64,000 bases of DNA from Laccaria trichodermophora (lineage: Eukaryota; Basidiomycota; Agaricomycetes; Agaricales; Hydnangiaceae). The stretch is taken from assembly GCA_018417955.1 (NCBI GenBank), contig JACTVC010000001.1, positions 2,666,001-2,730,000 of the forward strand. The letters are read 5' to 3'. Of the stretch, positions 23,403-35,170 are shown piece by piece. The position numbers and the translations under genes were made by a program. The notes below the pieces were generated by a model. That model was not told where the DNA came from. It saw only the letters and a list, made by a program, of their open reading frames with translations, and made no database searches. Positions within the stretch are counted from its first letter, which is position 1; the number at the start of each line of letters is the position of its first letter.

Positions 23403-24011
23403 ATGAAGCTACAATATTTTCTCGTTGGCCTCGCTCCGCTTCTCCACTCCAGCCTTGCTGACTCGAAACCCGATTTCGCAGCAGCTTGCTATGGCGAGGT
23501 ATTGCCCAACCTACCCACACCACCAGAAAACAGGACGATACCTTGGGGGAGTCCAAGCATTGTAAACGGCAGCACGACGTGTTGTTCATCGTTGGATGAA
23601 GTACGCGCGGGTATAAACGCTGTCGACGCGCAGTTGCTAAGCTTGTTAGCCCGGAGGTGTGTTTTCACTCATTCTTTGAGCTTGCGCGTCTTCTTTACTG
23701 CATGGAATCAATTAGAGCCGCCTTTGTACGCGAAGCTACGCGTTTTAAGAGTACACATGACACGGTGGATGTGCCGTCGAGGGATCAGCAGGTTATCGAC
23801 AATGCTATGATCAATGCTACAGCCTTTCATTTACCTCAGACGATCGCGAAGGCGGTTTTTACTGCTATTATCAACACCAGCGTGCCGTTTGAGCTTTGTG
23901 TGGTGAGTGCCCCGGGGTTTTATCTTTGCTATGCTTTCTTTGAATGTGTCCCAGTTTGATTCATTCCACGACGACATGGAGGGCGGCAAATGCGAGAGGC
24001 AAATACTCTGA
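23403..24011 (+). CDS. Secreted AroQ-type chorismate mutase
   Basis: Three exons (23403-23656, 23716-23902, 23955-24011) give 165 residues. Residues 1-19 form a signal peptide (MKLQYFLVGLAPLLHSSLA). The AroQ helix 1 follows: SLDEVRAGINAVDAQLLSLL, then ARRAAFVREATRFK, with Arg, Arg and Lys in the spacing of the E. coli mutase active-site residues (R11, R28, K39), and later VPSRDQQVIDNA. The enzyme converts chorismate to prephenate. A signal peptide, no fused prephenate dehydratase and four or more Cys point to a secreted monofunctional form. Secreted chorismate mutases occur in many fungi and one (Ustilago Cmu1) is an effector that lowers plant salicylate. Role here is inferred only by class. 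Confidence 0.88.
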
Positions 24012-24566
24012 TTGGCGCTCGTTTGGACGCGTCGCACCCTTACTAGTAGCCGCCCATTTTACTGTCTGCGCTACAACTCTTTGAAATGAATGGTACAGCT
24101 TTTGGATCAACACTCGCAAAACTTCAAGCGCCAGCACTGCATCTTGTTACCCATCTTGTCCAACAATGATCTGGTACATGTACACTACTTTCCTGGGTTT
24201 GAGCGGTGAGCTTGCGGATGCATCACATGATGCTAAATGGGTTATCAGCTGATCCGTCTTGTCTATCTAATTAGTAACATCTCAAGTAAGGTTGCATCCA
24301 AGATGTGATCAGCTGGCGCCACTTGGAGTGCCACGAGTCCAGTCAATTCAAGTTCTCATCCGTTCCCGGGTATAGCTTCTTCGCCCTCCCTTCGGGTCCT
24401 GGCTTCCGATGTCGCCATACCTTACCGCATATTGAAACCGTATCCCGCAGTATATAGGTGCAGTGCATAACAACAACAAGATCTACCCCTTCCCGGCTAT
24501 TCTCATACGGCTAGGACTGGCCTTCCCCAGCATACGCCGTACGTTGCAACCCTCGAGATAACGATT
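24012..24566. other. Intergenic region
   Basis: No gene supported between the chorismate mutase and the Ser/Pro-rich gene. Confidence 0.45.
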
Positions 24567-25541
24567 ATGCTTTTAAATTTCATTCCCCCTCCTCGTTCTG
24601 ATACCACCATGATCTCGAAAGTGTTTCGAGGCAAGCGTCGAGGCACCGTTGTAGCTGTGCCGAGTAGCCCAACGCCCCAGCCCCCTGAGATACAAAGGCC
24701 AAAGCGCGCACTACCGCCCGACCTTCAACGCTGGAGCGACTTTGAGGACCCGTTCCCCTCCGTCAGCGTGGGCGGATACATCAGGTATTACCGCTCTCGC
24801 GCGAACAGCGTAAAAGAACTATCGCATATCACTACACCTTCACTCTGCTGCACACCACCACCTTCTTCTCCATCCGACGTCGCCGTCGTCGTCCCCACTG
24901 CCCCACTTTTCCCATCATGTTCCTCCTCCGCAGCATCTCCAACAAAAAAACATATGGAGAAATTGGCTGTCCCTGCTGAAGCTGAAGTCTCTTCGGAAAC
25001 ACTCTCCCCGGCAATCACCCGAGCTTCTCCCGCTTGTACATCGTCGCCGCCTCCACTACCCAGAGTGAACTCGCTTCGAAGGAAGCGGAGGAGGCTACTG
25101 CGTACCCCGAGCATTGAGCGCGATTTCGCCGTATCTGCTCGCCAGCTCTTTGCTTCGCATATCTCACTTTCGTTGTCGACTTCTTCTTCCTCTGATCCGC
25201 ACTACCCCACTTCTCATTCCGTGGACTCCAACTGTAGTAGTGGTGAGGAGTCGCCGTTGACCCCGCTTTCAAGGAGCTCCTCCTCTGCCTCCTCCTCCGC
25301 TTCCGCCAAGTCCCCAACAACACCCGCCAGCGAAAAGCCCCCGGTGACGGTTGTCGTTGGCGTGGATGATCCTACGACTCTATTAATTACCCCGGACGCA
25401 GTGGCTAATAATACAGAAGAGAAAGGAGGAGATCATGCGCGGTTAGACGTTGACATCGATGTTCATTTGTTGGCGTTGGCGGGAAGACCAGACACATGGG
25501 CATCTTATTATACTGCGTTCAGCGATTTTGACGACATTTAG
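24567..25541 (+). CDS. Ser/Pro-rich low-complexity protein
   Basis: Single-exon frame of 324 residues. A basic N-terminus (VFRGKRRG) is followed by a Pro-rich stretch, a more ordered segment DLQRWSDFEDPFPSVSVGGY (about 52-71), then long Ser/Thr/Pro-rich disordered sequence with a basic patch RRKRRRLL near residue 170 that could act as a nuclear localisation signal. The end is acidic. No catalytic domain is visible. The second in-frame Met at 24609 is an equally possible start. Low-complexity composition makes homology hard to judge. Confidence 0.6.
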   Translation: MLLNFIPPPRSDTTMISKVFRGKRRGTVVAVPSSPTPQPPEIQRPKRALPPDLQRWSDFEDPFPSVSVGGYIRYYRSRANSVKELSHITTPSLCCTPPPSSPSDVAVVVPTAPLFPSCSSSAASPTKKHMEKLAVPAEAEVSSETLSPAITRASPACTSSPPPLPRVNSLRRKRRRLLRTPSIERDFAVSARQLFASHISLSLSTSSSSDPHYPTSHSVDSNCSSGEESPLTPLSRSSSSASSSASAKSPTTPASEKPPVTVVVGVDDPTTLLITPDAVANNTEEKGGDHARLDVDIDVHLLALAGRPDTWASYYTAFSDFDDI

Positions 25542-26033
25542 CCTGGGTTTATCCATCTTGCTTGCGATTGGAGAGAAAGTTCGTTGTACCTTGTTGTATT
25601 CATACCTATGTTCCCATCTGCATACCCACACCTATAGCATCCAGCGAATTGCAATAGAGATTACATAGAAGAGGATGGAAGGAAACTATCTATCCTTATT
25701 CGTAGTAGGACGAAGATCACTTTCTTCTGGGTCCAGCCAGCCCAGATCTGCACTTCGCCGTTGGGGCTTTTTCGCATCCTTAAGTCCTATCAAGAACTGA
25801 AGGAAGGGAACGTGGTGCCCAGGGAAATGGTATCTGCATTGGAAGGTGGACCGGAATGGTAATACTCTGCAGCGTGTATGTACAGATGTGAATCTTCAGT
25901 CCGTTGGGTATCTACCTGAGTCGAGAGCGTGAGAGGAAGAAAGAATCTGTGGGACGTTGGTGTATAGTGGTAGGCGTAGGTATGGTACACGGCCGCACAA
26001 GCCCAAATGATCGTTGAAACGCACATGAACGCT
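25542..26033. other. Convergent intergenic region
   Basis: Separates two convergent genes; only 3' UTR-type AT-rich sequence is seen, no further gene. Confidence 0.45.
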
Positions 26034-27489
26034 TTAAGCAGCAGCGGGAGCAGTCGTAGTAGCAACCGCTGGAGGTTCCAGAATATCCTTCAACAGCGGA
26101 GCGATCGTCTTCCTCGTCGCCTTTGCATTTCCCTGCTTATACACCTTGGCCCTAGCGCCGCTGGGCAACCTCCCCCCTTTCTCCAAATCGAATTTCTTCC
26201 GCTTCTTGACATTTATCTCCTTATTCCCTTCAAGGCCCGTCCACAGCCTCGTCGCAAGCTCGGCAGTATCCACTCCTCCCTGGTTGTGATTAAGGACGAT
26301 CCATGCCGTTTCGCGCTCATGTTTTCCCTTTGCTTTACCGAGCCGTTTGGGTTTCTTGTTATATGACGTCAGGATGCCCAGCACGCTTAAACCCCTGCTT
26401 TGCATCCAAGCCACTACGGCGTCCTCTAGTTTACCATCTGAGCCCCAGATTTTCAGTTGAACGGGGACGGTGGACAAGCCGGCTTTAATGCTTGGTGAAG
26501 GTGTCTCCTTGGCCCAGGTGAGTGTGAACGTGTATTCTTTATAATCCCGCCTAATCAAGTCATGCGCACTCAATTGACTGACGTCCGCCTTTTTCGTAAC
26601 CAGGTTCGAAGTGAGCGTTTTGACTGCTTCTTGGTAGTACAAGAAATCCGGGGGCGGTTTGCCCCCCATACTCGAAATACTCGGAATCTTCTCTGCATAT
26701 GTCGATTTGGCAGCTAGGAAGATGGCAGAGTGACGATCGAGATCGAGGGCTTTACCGCCTGGTTTTAAGCCGTCCGTGTCAATGAGGATGGCGCAGAACA
26801 AGAGGGTCGCGAGTTCCGCTGGGATATTTTGTGGGCATAGCGCAGCGATGTGAGAGGAACAGCTGCCTGCCGGCGCGACGATACGTGGTTTTGCAGTTGG
26901 GTATAGGCCTTCGTCCGCGTGGTGGTCTACGACGGCTGTGATCTCTGCGCTGGGGTTGTCTTGCGTAAATCTGTCGGCGATACGGTTGTGGTCCACCAGC
27001 GCAAACTTTTTAGAGGGGAATGGGGTGGGGAAGGAGGCGATGTCAGATAGGGAGAGGAGTTGGGAAGCGGGGTCGGAGATGCCTGCTAGGCTGAGCGCGT
27101 AGAGGTTCTCTGCGCGGAGGGCGAAGTCTTCGCGCGTGATTTGGACGAGGGGGATGGTGGGTACTTTGTGGACTTCTGATTGGATCCATGCAAAGGCAAT
27201 GGCGCTGGCTATTGAGTCTAGATCTACACGCGCCCGTTAGTTTCCAATTGAGTAAGTGAAAGGAAGAGGGGAAAGACGTACCACCAGCCTCGTTCCCCAT
27301 GACCACAGTCCAATCACCAGCACTTGGGTCTTTGAGGTAGCTTGCTTTGGAAGCAACGAGAAAGTCGGACAGGTCAGCTGTAATTGCACTGTGCGTTCTC
27401 AGATCATTTGGTGGGCAGTCTTCTGGGACATAGGCCTTTGCGAGGCCAAGTGCTACAGATAGCCGGCGAAGAGGGCGAACTGCAGACAT
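26034..27489 (-). CDS. PPX1: Exopolyphosphatase of the DHH family (Ppx1-like)
   Basis: Two exons (27282-27489, 26034-27223) joined over a 58-bp intron give 465 residues. The splice rebuilds VMGNEAGG-DLDSIASAIAFA, the first metal-binding motif of DHH phosphoesterases. It is followed by FALVDHN, then VVDHHADEG (the DHH motif) and CAILIDTDGLK. The C-terminal half matches a DHHA2 domain. The enzyme releases phosphate from polyphosphate chain ends in cytosol and mitochondria. Yeast Ppx1 has 397 residues; the extra length is mostly in the C-terminal part and a basic Ala-rich tail. A prune-like activity cannot be excluded from sequence. Confidence 0.88.
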
Positions 27490-27648
27490 GTTGGGGCGGA
27501 TTCTGTGTGCTCGTGTGCACTGAAATACAAAGGGCCTTTGAAGAAGGCGATGGAAAGGAATGAGGCAAAGAATTGACAGGCATCATTTTTGCAAGAAAAG
27601 GCACAGGGGAAGACACGATATAGGGTCATCACGTGAACGTTATATAAA

Positions 27649-28836
27649 TTACTTTCGAGACGACATCCAACGCGATACAAGTTGACGAGCATCTGCACCC
27701 TGTTCGCCCTGGTACGCAGCCAACACCCTCTCCGTCGCCAGTTCATCAATGAGCTTGATCTTCTTCGGTACCGGTGTGTCCGAGGCAGAGCTGCTGCTGC
27801 TAGGGTTTGACACCAAGTGTCTGGTGCACTAAGTAATCGAGCACGTAAATAAAGAGCATAGGTATCATATCGATACATACCAATTTCGTGCCCCACCAAG
27901 CTCGGATCGATATCCCTGAGGGTGGTCTGTCACTTGAATCAGGGATGTCGCTCTCGGTCATGTCGATCACGACGAGGAACATCTTTAGAGCCAAGGGAAT
28001 ATCCCCTGCTGTGTAGGCTGTCTCGGCGAATTGGAGGTAGGTGAAAGGATTTTGTGCGTTAAGGAGGAGGGCATGTGAGAGGGATTGAAGAGCCGAAGTG
28101 AACCTACAGGGTTTTGAATATATTAGGTGGGGGGCAGGAGGTAGGCAGGAAGTGACATACTGATTACATGACGTGTATATGTCTGCGAGCTCCAGCCAGC
28201 CTTCGAGGTCCGTGTAGAACGTATCAAGGAACTGTGTTAGCTCTTCTACGGCCTCTTGTATCTTTCCTGTACGTCTCAGAACTGATATCCGACGTTTCCA
28301 GATTGCCTGACTACGAGTGAGTGTTTGAACATACCCGCCATCGAACGATGGACTCACCCCATTTGCAGGATCAGCTTTCAACAACTCGTCATAAAACTGA
28401 AGTACCGTGCTCGGTGGCTCGGTGGCTTCCATCCTTATACCCGACAACACATCCACGCGAGGTGACTCGGGGAACTTGTCGGAGAGTTGACGGAGGCATT
28501 GCTACATAGCACAGAGAGAGACCTTGTCGTTAACGTCATTGAAAAAGGTGCGGGCACAAAATGGGAGATGGACGTACGTCAGCGACGTCTATCCGGCCTA
28601 CATCCAACGCAGCCAGCGCAAGCTGTTCTAGGAAAGCCCATCCTGGTTTTCGTTTCGATGGTTAGTGACGTGGTCCAACAACCAGGTGGGATTTACGCAC
28701 CTTCTTCTCCTAAATTCGTCGATGAGCCGGATTGTAAGATTGTACACCCAGATTCAAATATCTCCTGAGACGCCCTTGTGTTATTTGTCCTGTACGACGC
28801 AAGCTTCTCCAGGGCAGAAGAAAGTGTCGGTGACAT
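27649..28836 (-). CDS. EMC2: ER membrane protein complex subunit 2 (TPR protein)
   Basis: Six exons on the minus strand (28701-28836, 28578-28642, 28358-28501, 28161-28306, 27881-28103, 27649-27828) give 297 residues. The protein is an array of TPR-like helical hairpins: WAFLEQLALAALDVGRIDVA, FPESPRVDVLSGIRMEA, AIWKRRISVLRRTGKIQEAV, DLEGWLELADIYTS, NPFTYLQFAETAYTAGD. This order and wording match Emc2, the cytosolic scaffold subunit of the EMC insertase for tail-anchored and multi-pass proteins. The last intron must use the acceptor at 27829 to avoid an early stop. Divergent from FOL1. Confidence 0.9.
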
Positions 28837-28892
28837 TGGATGGAGAAGTTGACGATTTACGTAATCCCGTTATTTCTATCTCCCAGTCTTTC
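28837..28892. promoter_or_regulatory. Short bidirectional promoter EMC2/FOL1
   Basis: Only 56 bp separate the proposed start codons of divergent EMC2 (28836, minus) and FOL1 (28893, plus). The core promoters must overlap each other or the opposing 5' coding regions. The FOL1 start rests on a 17-nt first exon, so the distance is provisional. Confidence 0.45.
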
Positions 28893-31785
28893 ATGTTATT
28901 GGACACAAGGTAACTCTCGCTCATTCTCAAGCGTACATATTCAAAGTAAATTCAGTCATACAGATATAGGGTCCACGGACACCATCAGGATCCAGGATAT
29001 CGCGCTTACCATCCGGCTAGGCTCGGGATCATGCTGGCCTGCAAAGCAACCGCACCAGGGTATCCTGCAGCCTGTTCATGTCACTTTATCCCTGGTGCAC
29101 GACGTGAAGGAGGCAGCAGAGACGGACGACCTCGTCCACTCGATCAATTACTCTATTCTTTCCAAGGAGTTGAGGGCGTCCATCAGGAATGAACCAGTGT
29201 TCGCGTCGCTTGAGGAGTTCTCCTTGCACACGTACGATGCGCTCTTTCAGAAGGATTATTTGCTTGATAGCCACCGTGGCAAGGTATCTGAATTGGGAAT
29301 TTGTGTTGTTCAGCTTAGGCCCCCTCTGCACTGTTCCCGCGTTGGTGTCGAGTCGGCTGCGACGTTCGATGAGGATACGTGGACTATTACGCGTGTCAGG
29401 CATTTCGTGGACGGGCTGACTTGTCATGCGATTATTGGAGTCAATCCTGGGGAGAGGTTGGAGAAGCAGGACGTGGTATCATCCATCTCTATAGATAGCG
29501 GCAAAGATGGTCTACAGAAGGAGCAGTGGATCGACTTTCGGACTATCGCGAGGACGTTGTATGAGGTGCTTTCTCTTTCCCTTACGTCGTGCTGTAATTG
29601 ACCAAAGTCATCAGGAAATCAGCATATCGACCTTCTTCACTATAGAGGCACTTGCCTCTTTAGTCGCCCACAAAACTCTGTTGACCATTAAACCCGTCTT
29701 GCCTATACACAAAGTCACTGTGAAAGCCGCCAAACCATCCGCGCTAGTTTTTTCCAAGTATCCTGAAGTAGAGATCTCGCGGACTATGAAAGACTATCAA
29801 GACCTGATAACATCCAATCAAAAACCACCCAGTTCTGAAGTCACAGAAACCACAACAACCAACGGCATACATACGGCCGCTATTGCGCTAGGCTCTAATC
29901 TAGGAGACCGGTTCCGGAATATAGAGCTTGCCCTGCGCTTGCTGGAGATCCCACAACAGCTTCTATCGTCTGATGGGCCAGAAGGGTCTGACGAACAAAG
30001 GGAGGAGAGGGGCGAGGAAGATTCGCCTTTAGAGTTGACAGCGACGGTGTCCGTCGTGAATACATCTTTCCTGTACGAGACGGCACCGATGTACGTCACT
30101 GACCAACCATCTTTCATCAACTGTGCTTGTCTGGTAGACATCTTTCCTCCGTCCCTTGCTAAAATATGCGACTAACGGTGCTTATCAAGGTAGAAACGAA
30201 TCTTCCACCAACGACTCTGCTCCGTCTCTTGAAGAAGATTGAATTGACCGTTGGGCGTGTCCCATCTGTTCGATTTGGACCAAGGGCCGTGGACCTCGAT
30301 CTGGTACTGTACGACCAACAAGTGCTTGACACCCGTCCCCCTGAAGATCGTGCGACACTTGACAATCTAGAAGGCGAGCTCGTTATTCCTCATCCAAGAC
30401 TGGCGGAAAGAGAATTTGTCTTGCGGCCTTTGAATGAGTAAGAAAGTGGACTGTTCCTCTTTTGATCTATTTGCTGAAACATCTTGTGTATAGCATGATT
30501 CCGGATTACGTTCATCCCGTACACCACAAGTCCCTGCGCAGCCTTCTGAACAGTTTGAAAATCCCACCCAACGAACCACAAATGCACAAAGTCATCCCGT
30601 TCCCTCGCCTGCCGCTCTCCACCGGCACCACATCACCCTACAAATGCATCCCGCCCGTCCCAGAAACGCTGACATACTGGACTTACCCAACCACCTCCTC
30701 CAATCCTCCTTCACCCGCACACACTAACAATGGTCACGGCAAACTGAATGTCCACCACCACCCAAAACGCAAGTCAACGTACCTGATGAGCACACTCAAC
30801 GCCACTCCAGACTCCTTCTCTGATGGATCAACGCACAACACATTACCCACCGCCCTGTCCTACGCGCGCGAGTCCGTTTCGGGCGGAGCGGCTATCATTG
30901 ATATAGGTGGATATTCCACGCGCCCTGGGGCGGCGTTCGTGGGTGTGCAAGAGGAGATTGACCGTGTTGTACCGGTTGTACAAGCTATACGGCTTGCTGC
31001 GGCTGAAGAGTCGGAGAAGCTAAGGCATGTACTGATCAGTGTGGATACGTTCAGGTGGGAGGTGGCAGAGGCTGCTGTTAGAGCAGGGGCGAACTGCATT
31101 AACGACGTTTATGCGTTCACTGGGCCGGAGTATTTTTTGGAGGTGGAGGGTGAAGAGGCTGTTGGGCGGGCGGAGGAGTATTTGGAGGGAATGAAGCGAG
31201 TTGCGAGGGAATATGCGACCCCGTGTGTGCTTATGCATTCTCGAGGGGAGGCTGGGCAGAATAAAGGGTATAAAGCGATGTATGGGTATGCTGGGCCTAG
31301 GGGGGCGGTTGTTGAGGGTGTGAGGGTTGAGTTGGGGCAGAAGGTGGATGCGGTTGTGAAGGGACGGGGAGGGGTGAGGAGGTGGTTGGTTGTTGCGGAC
31401 CCTGGGGTTGGGTTTAGTAAGACTGTGGAAGGGAATTTGGAGGTTTTGAGGGATGCGAAGGGGGTGGTTGAGGATGTGTTGGTTGGACAAGGTTTGTTGT
31501 TCTTTTTTGTGTTATTGCGGTGTCTGATCTTGGTGTTCAGGTGATAAAAAATATCGGAACCCACTTGCTGGGTACCCATTTCTCATTGGGACGTCGAGGA
31601 AGTCATATATTGGTGGCGTATTGGCACAAGGATCAGGAGGACGGGAGACTTTGCCGACCGAGAGGGTGTGGGCTACGGCTGCGGGGGTGGCGTGTGCTGT
31701 TCAGCAGGGGGCGTTGGTTGTGAGGGTGCATGATACGAGGGAGATGGCGGATGTGGTTAGGATGGCTGATGCTTTGTGGGGTTGA
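28893..31785 (+). CDS. FOL1: Trifunctional folate synthesis enzyme (DHNA/HPPK/DHPS)
   Basis: Six exons (28893-28909, 28956-29565, 29615-30133, 30190-30437, 30494-31491, 31541-31785) give 878 residues. Residues 1-250 hold two FolB-type dihydroneopterin aldolase repeats (IRIQDIALTIRLG; CHAIIGVNPGERLEKQ). Residues about 297-465 are hydroxymethylpterin pyrophosphokinase (IALGSNLGDRF; VRFGPRAVDLDLVLYD; IPHPRLAEREFVLRPL). Residues about 560-878 are dihydropteroate synthase (MSTLNATPDSFSDGS; VLISVDTFR; VVADPGVGFSKT; PFLIGTSRKSYIGG; VRVHD). It makes dihydropteroate in mitochondria and is the sulfonamide target. The tiny first exon is the least certain part; all catalytic motifs are present. Confidence 0.92.
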
Positions 31786-32081
31786 AATGAGGAAAGAGGA
31801 AAGAAGAGGAAGTAAAATAAAATTCTGCGATGTGATACGCGTGCCATGTAGATAAAATGTAAAGAATGATTATTCTGCCAATATACTTACAAGAACAGTG
31901 GATAATTGGTCTACGAGACTCCTTGCTTGCAGCACAAGGATATTTTGGAACACGTGCTCCAGCGCGTCCAACGTGTCGGATTTGGATCCGGATTCCGTCT
32001 TTCATACATATTGACAGCAACCCTCTTGTACCTCCTCCCACCTGCTTTCCATCTGTATTTCACACCCGTTCGCTTATTTTC

Positions 32082-32885
32082 ATGTTCACGGAAGAGATAA
32101 AGGCCTTCCGAAGGCTTGGCTTTCGCCATGTACGTTTCCCGCTCTTTCCAAAGCGATTAATGTTATTCTAACAAACTCTGGTTTAGGTACTACTCCAAGC
32201 CTTGAACTTTGCGACCGTCATCGCTTCTGGCTTGATGATCTGGAAGGGTTTAGGCATAATTACCAACTCTGAATCGCCCATCGTCGTCGTTCTCAGGTTC
32301 GTCCTCCTTCCTACCACCTGTTTCCCCTCCATCTCAAGTCTCTTTCTTTCTAAACCATCAGTGGTTCAATGGAACCAGCATTCTACCGCGGCGACCTCCT
32401 CTTCCTCACGAACCCCGTCTCAGAACAATACAAGACAGGTGATATAACGGTATACAAGATCCCCGGCGCGGACATTCCCATCGTCCATAGGGTGCTGGAG
32501 ACGCACGACGTTCCACCCAAAGGTAGGAAAGCGAAGGAGGCTGGGGAGCCGGCGAGCCAGTTGATGTTGACGAAGGGTGACAACAATTATGTGGACGACC
32601 TGGAACTTTATCAAGGGCTACAGTGGCTTGAGAGGAAGCACATAGTGGGTAAAGTTAGAGGGTGAGTGTTGTTGGTTCTGTTTTTCTTTGGGGGGTGTGA
32701 AGGCTAATTCGCTCTGTCGCTCTAGGTTCTTGCCGTATGTGGGATACGTCACTATTGCGATGGTGAGTACCCGAGACGTTTCTGCTTCTACACTTTTTAA
32801 TTTTTTCCTCTAGAACGACTTTCCACAGTTGAAATACGCTTTACTTGGTGTCCTGGGTCTCCTCGCTTTGTTGCAGAGGGAATGA
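32082..32885 (+). CDS. SEC11: Signal peptidase complex catalytic subunit Sec11
   Basis: Five exons (32082-32129, 32187-32296, 32362-32661, 32726-32762, 32814-32885) give 188 residues, close to the usual 167-180. Order: short cytosolic N-terminus [17 protein letters not shown], a TM segment [18 protein letters not shown], catalytic serine box [16 protein letters not shown] (nucleophile Ser55), PIVHRVLE with the catalytic His, [11 protein letters not shown] with the Asp, and a hydrophobic C-terminus [16 protein letters not shown]. It removes signal peptides in the ER lumen. The SGSMEP box is formed across an intron. Lys/Gly-rich insert near residue 95 is typical of fungi. Confidence 0.94.
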
Positions 32886-33839
32886 CGACTCCCATTCTTT
32901 GTGTAACAGAAAAGCCCATCGTCAGGTTATAAACGTTGAAATTTAGACCTTTCTTCAGGCCTTTGGTTGAACCGAAGTAATCTGTTCAGCTGCTCAGAGG
33001 AAATATGCTTTAGATGCGAATTGAGCTAGCAAGGCGAATCAACGTTGTCTTCTTGATCAATTGCAATACCATGTCCACAAGAACCCCTTCGCTACCAACA
33101 CATCTCTCGGACTGAGCTTTGCTGAATTCTTGACTTCATCTGGTGGTGGTTATGCGTTACCAGCCAGTTTCTGGCCCCATTCCTTGCTTGTTTCATGCTG
33201 TATCCGCCCCTAGAATTTAGGTAACCTGAAAGACGGGAATCTTTACTGCTCGTTTTTCCAGTGAAGACTTTCTTTATCTAGAAGACTACACTTCAAGCAA
33301 CTGGCAAGCTTACGCGCTCGTGGTGAGCTTTATTCTCCCTCTGTCCGCTATCACACGCCATTTCAAGCTTGGACAAGCTCGGCTTGTAATCCTTTCCCTC
33401 GTTCTCATAATGACGAGGGAGGACTAGATAGGATGTTTGTAATGTAAGTTGACTTGGGGTTCTATCAACCTCGATCTCATATATCTGTTTCCCAGGTTCT
33501 TGCATACTATTCAGGACCACACTGATAAGTACATGGTGTCGTTGCAACTCCCAAGGAGGTTTTGGATTTCGCCGAAATCGAGGCACGTATTTCGACCTAT
33601 CAACTAGCTCTGAGCACTGAAAATCCACCTACCAGGTTCTCAAATAACGCAAGCCCAGGATCTACGTTAATATGTTAAGCAATCCAACATGCTTGAAACT
33701 TTTTATGAAGATGGTGTGGTTCGCAGGGATTTGGATCTAGGAACCTGGAGTTACGCTCTTTCACCTTCTTTCACGTCTCACCTGCCTTTCCAGGTCTTCG
33801 CTGAAGAGTAACCTCAATGTTGCGGTACAGCTAGGTCTC
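32886..33839. other. Degenerate tandem repeats
   Basis: No gene supported. The block around 33090-33660 is repeated in diverged form at 34100-34590 (for example CCTAGAATTTAGGTAACCTG near 33212 and the related sequence near 34232) and belongs to the repeat unit that carries the four-TM gene further right. Confidence 0.5.
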
Positions 33840-34050
33840 TGGCATCCATCACCATCTCGACCTCATGGCGACTTCGCCGCTACGCTTCTCCTCTCAATTT
33901 CGAAAGAAGCCTCTCCACAAATCCATCCACTTCTTGTCGATCTTCCTCCTCGCTGTGAACATGGTCATCGACAGCGTAATGACATTCATTGCATCGTCGA
34001 ATGGCGCTTATTTCGTCGAGAGTGACAAAAAAGTATAAAACCTAACAGGG
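33840..34050 (+). pseudogene. Relic of the four-TM gene family (5' part)
   Basis: Near 33940-34010 the sequence resembles codons 15-35 of the intact gene at 37751 (TCGATCTTCCTC, then ATGGTCATCGACAGCGT against ATGGCCATCGACGGTGT). The start codon and the downstream half are gone. Confidence 0.5.
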
Positions 34051-34589
34051 GTGAGATCTATATGATACAATGCCTGTACTCGAGGGCGCAAAATACAGTG
34101 TTATACAAGGTCCCATCGCTACCAACACACCTCTCGGGCTCAGCTTTGCTGCTGAATGCTCGACTTCATCTCGTGCGTTATCAGTGAGGCTCTAGCCCCA
34201 TTCCTGGCTTGCTTCATTCTGTATACGCCCCTAGAATCCAGGGAACTTGAAGGACGGAGATTTTCGCTGCTCATTTTTGACCAACCAACTCCCAAAGACA
34301 TTTTGGATTTCGGCTAATATAATCAACATTGCGGCACCTATTTTGACCTGTCAACCAGCTCTGAGCAATGAAAAACTACCTATCAGGTTCTCAAAGAACG
34401 CAAGCCCAGGATCTATGTTGATATGTTGAACAACCGCAACATACTTGAAATGTCTCACGCAGTCGGTGTGGTTAGCAGGAATTTGAGCATGAACCTGCGG
34501 TCCCTGGTACGGGTGAAGTGACACTCTGCCATCTTTTTTCACGTCTGATCTACCTTGCCAGATACTGGCCAAAGAAGAATCTCAATGTT

Positions 34590-35170
34590 GTGGTACAGCT
34601 AGGTCTCTGGCATCCATCACCATTTGAGCTCACGACGGACTTCACCACCACGCTTCTCATCTCAATTCAAAAGCAGCTTCTCTCCAACTCTAGCTGAACT
34701 CTTACCCACATTGAAACTCCTTGTCGATCCTCCGCTGCGACCACGGTCATTGGTATCCATTGGATCGTTCGTCATTGGTCCTTTGCTGAGGCTGCACATC
34801 ATGTCACCGTTTCAGTAGTGGTGCACATCATCATCTCAACTGCCACCACCACCACCACCACCACCAGTACTCCAATTGCTCTTGCGACGACCGTCATTGA
34901 TCCGGGCATTACAGCCAAACTTGGCACAATCGTCTGTGCATGGCTCATGTAACATGTTCTCACTTTGGTGTGCAGTGATAGCTATGATGGCTTCCACATT
35001 GCGATAGTGGAGCCTGATAGTTTTGATACTGAGTGTTGGGAGGCTGGTGTTGGCTATTCTGGAGGGGAGGTGATTCTGTTGGCGGTTGCTACTCAGTGCA
35101 TAAAGGAATGGCTGAGGGGGAGGGGTTATGTGGACTTTTGCTATGCGACGCAAGAGGGACTAGATGGGGG
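34590..35170 (+). pseudogene. Relic of the four-TM gene family (middle and 3' part)
   Basis: Co-linear with the intact genes at 37751 and 39982: CATCATGTCACCGTTT (34797), an expanded ACC/CCA run, AAACTTGGCACAATCGTCTG (34916), GCATGGCTCATGTAA with a premature stop, and ATTGCGATAGTGG (34996). Stops and indels break the frame. Confidence 0.6.
34843..34866. repeat. (CCA)n microsatellite
   Basis: Eight CCA units, an expansion of the Thr-rich coding stretch found in the intact paralogues. Confidence 0.8.

Noticed and set aside
28840..28955. Longer N-terminus for FOL1 from the ATG at 28840
   Set aside because: Hydrophobic and unlike the FolB domain; a 46-bp intron from 28910 with the ATG at 28893 gives a continuous family-like start.
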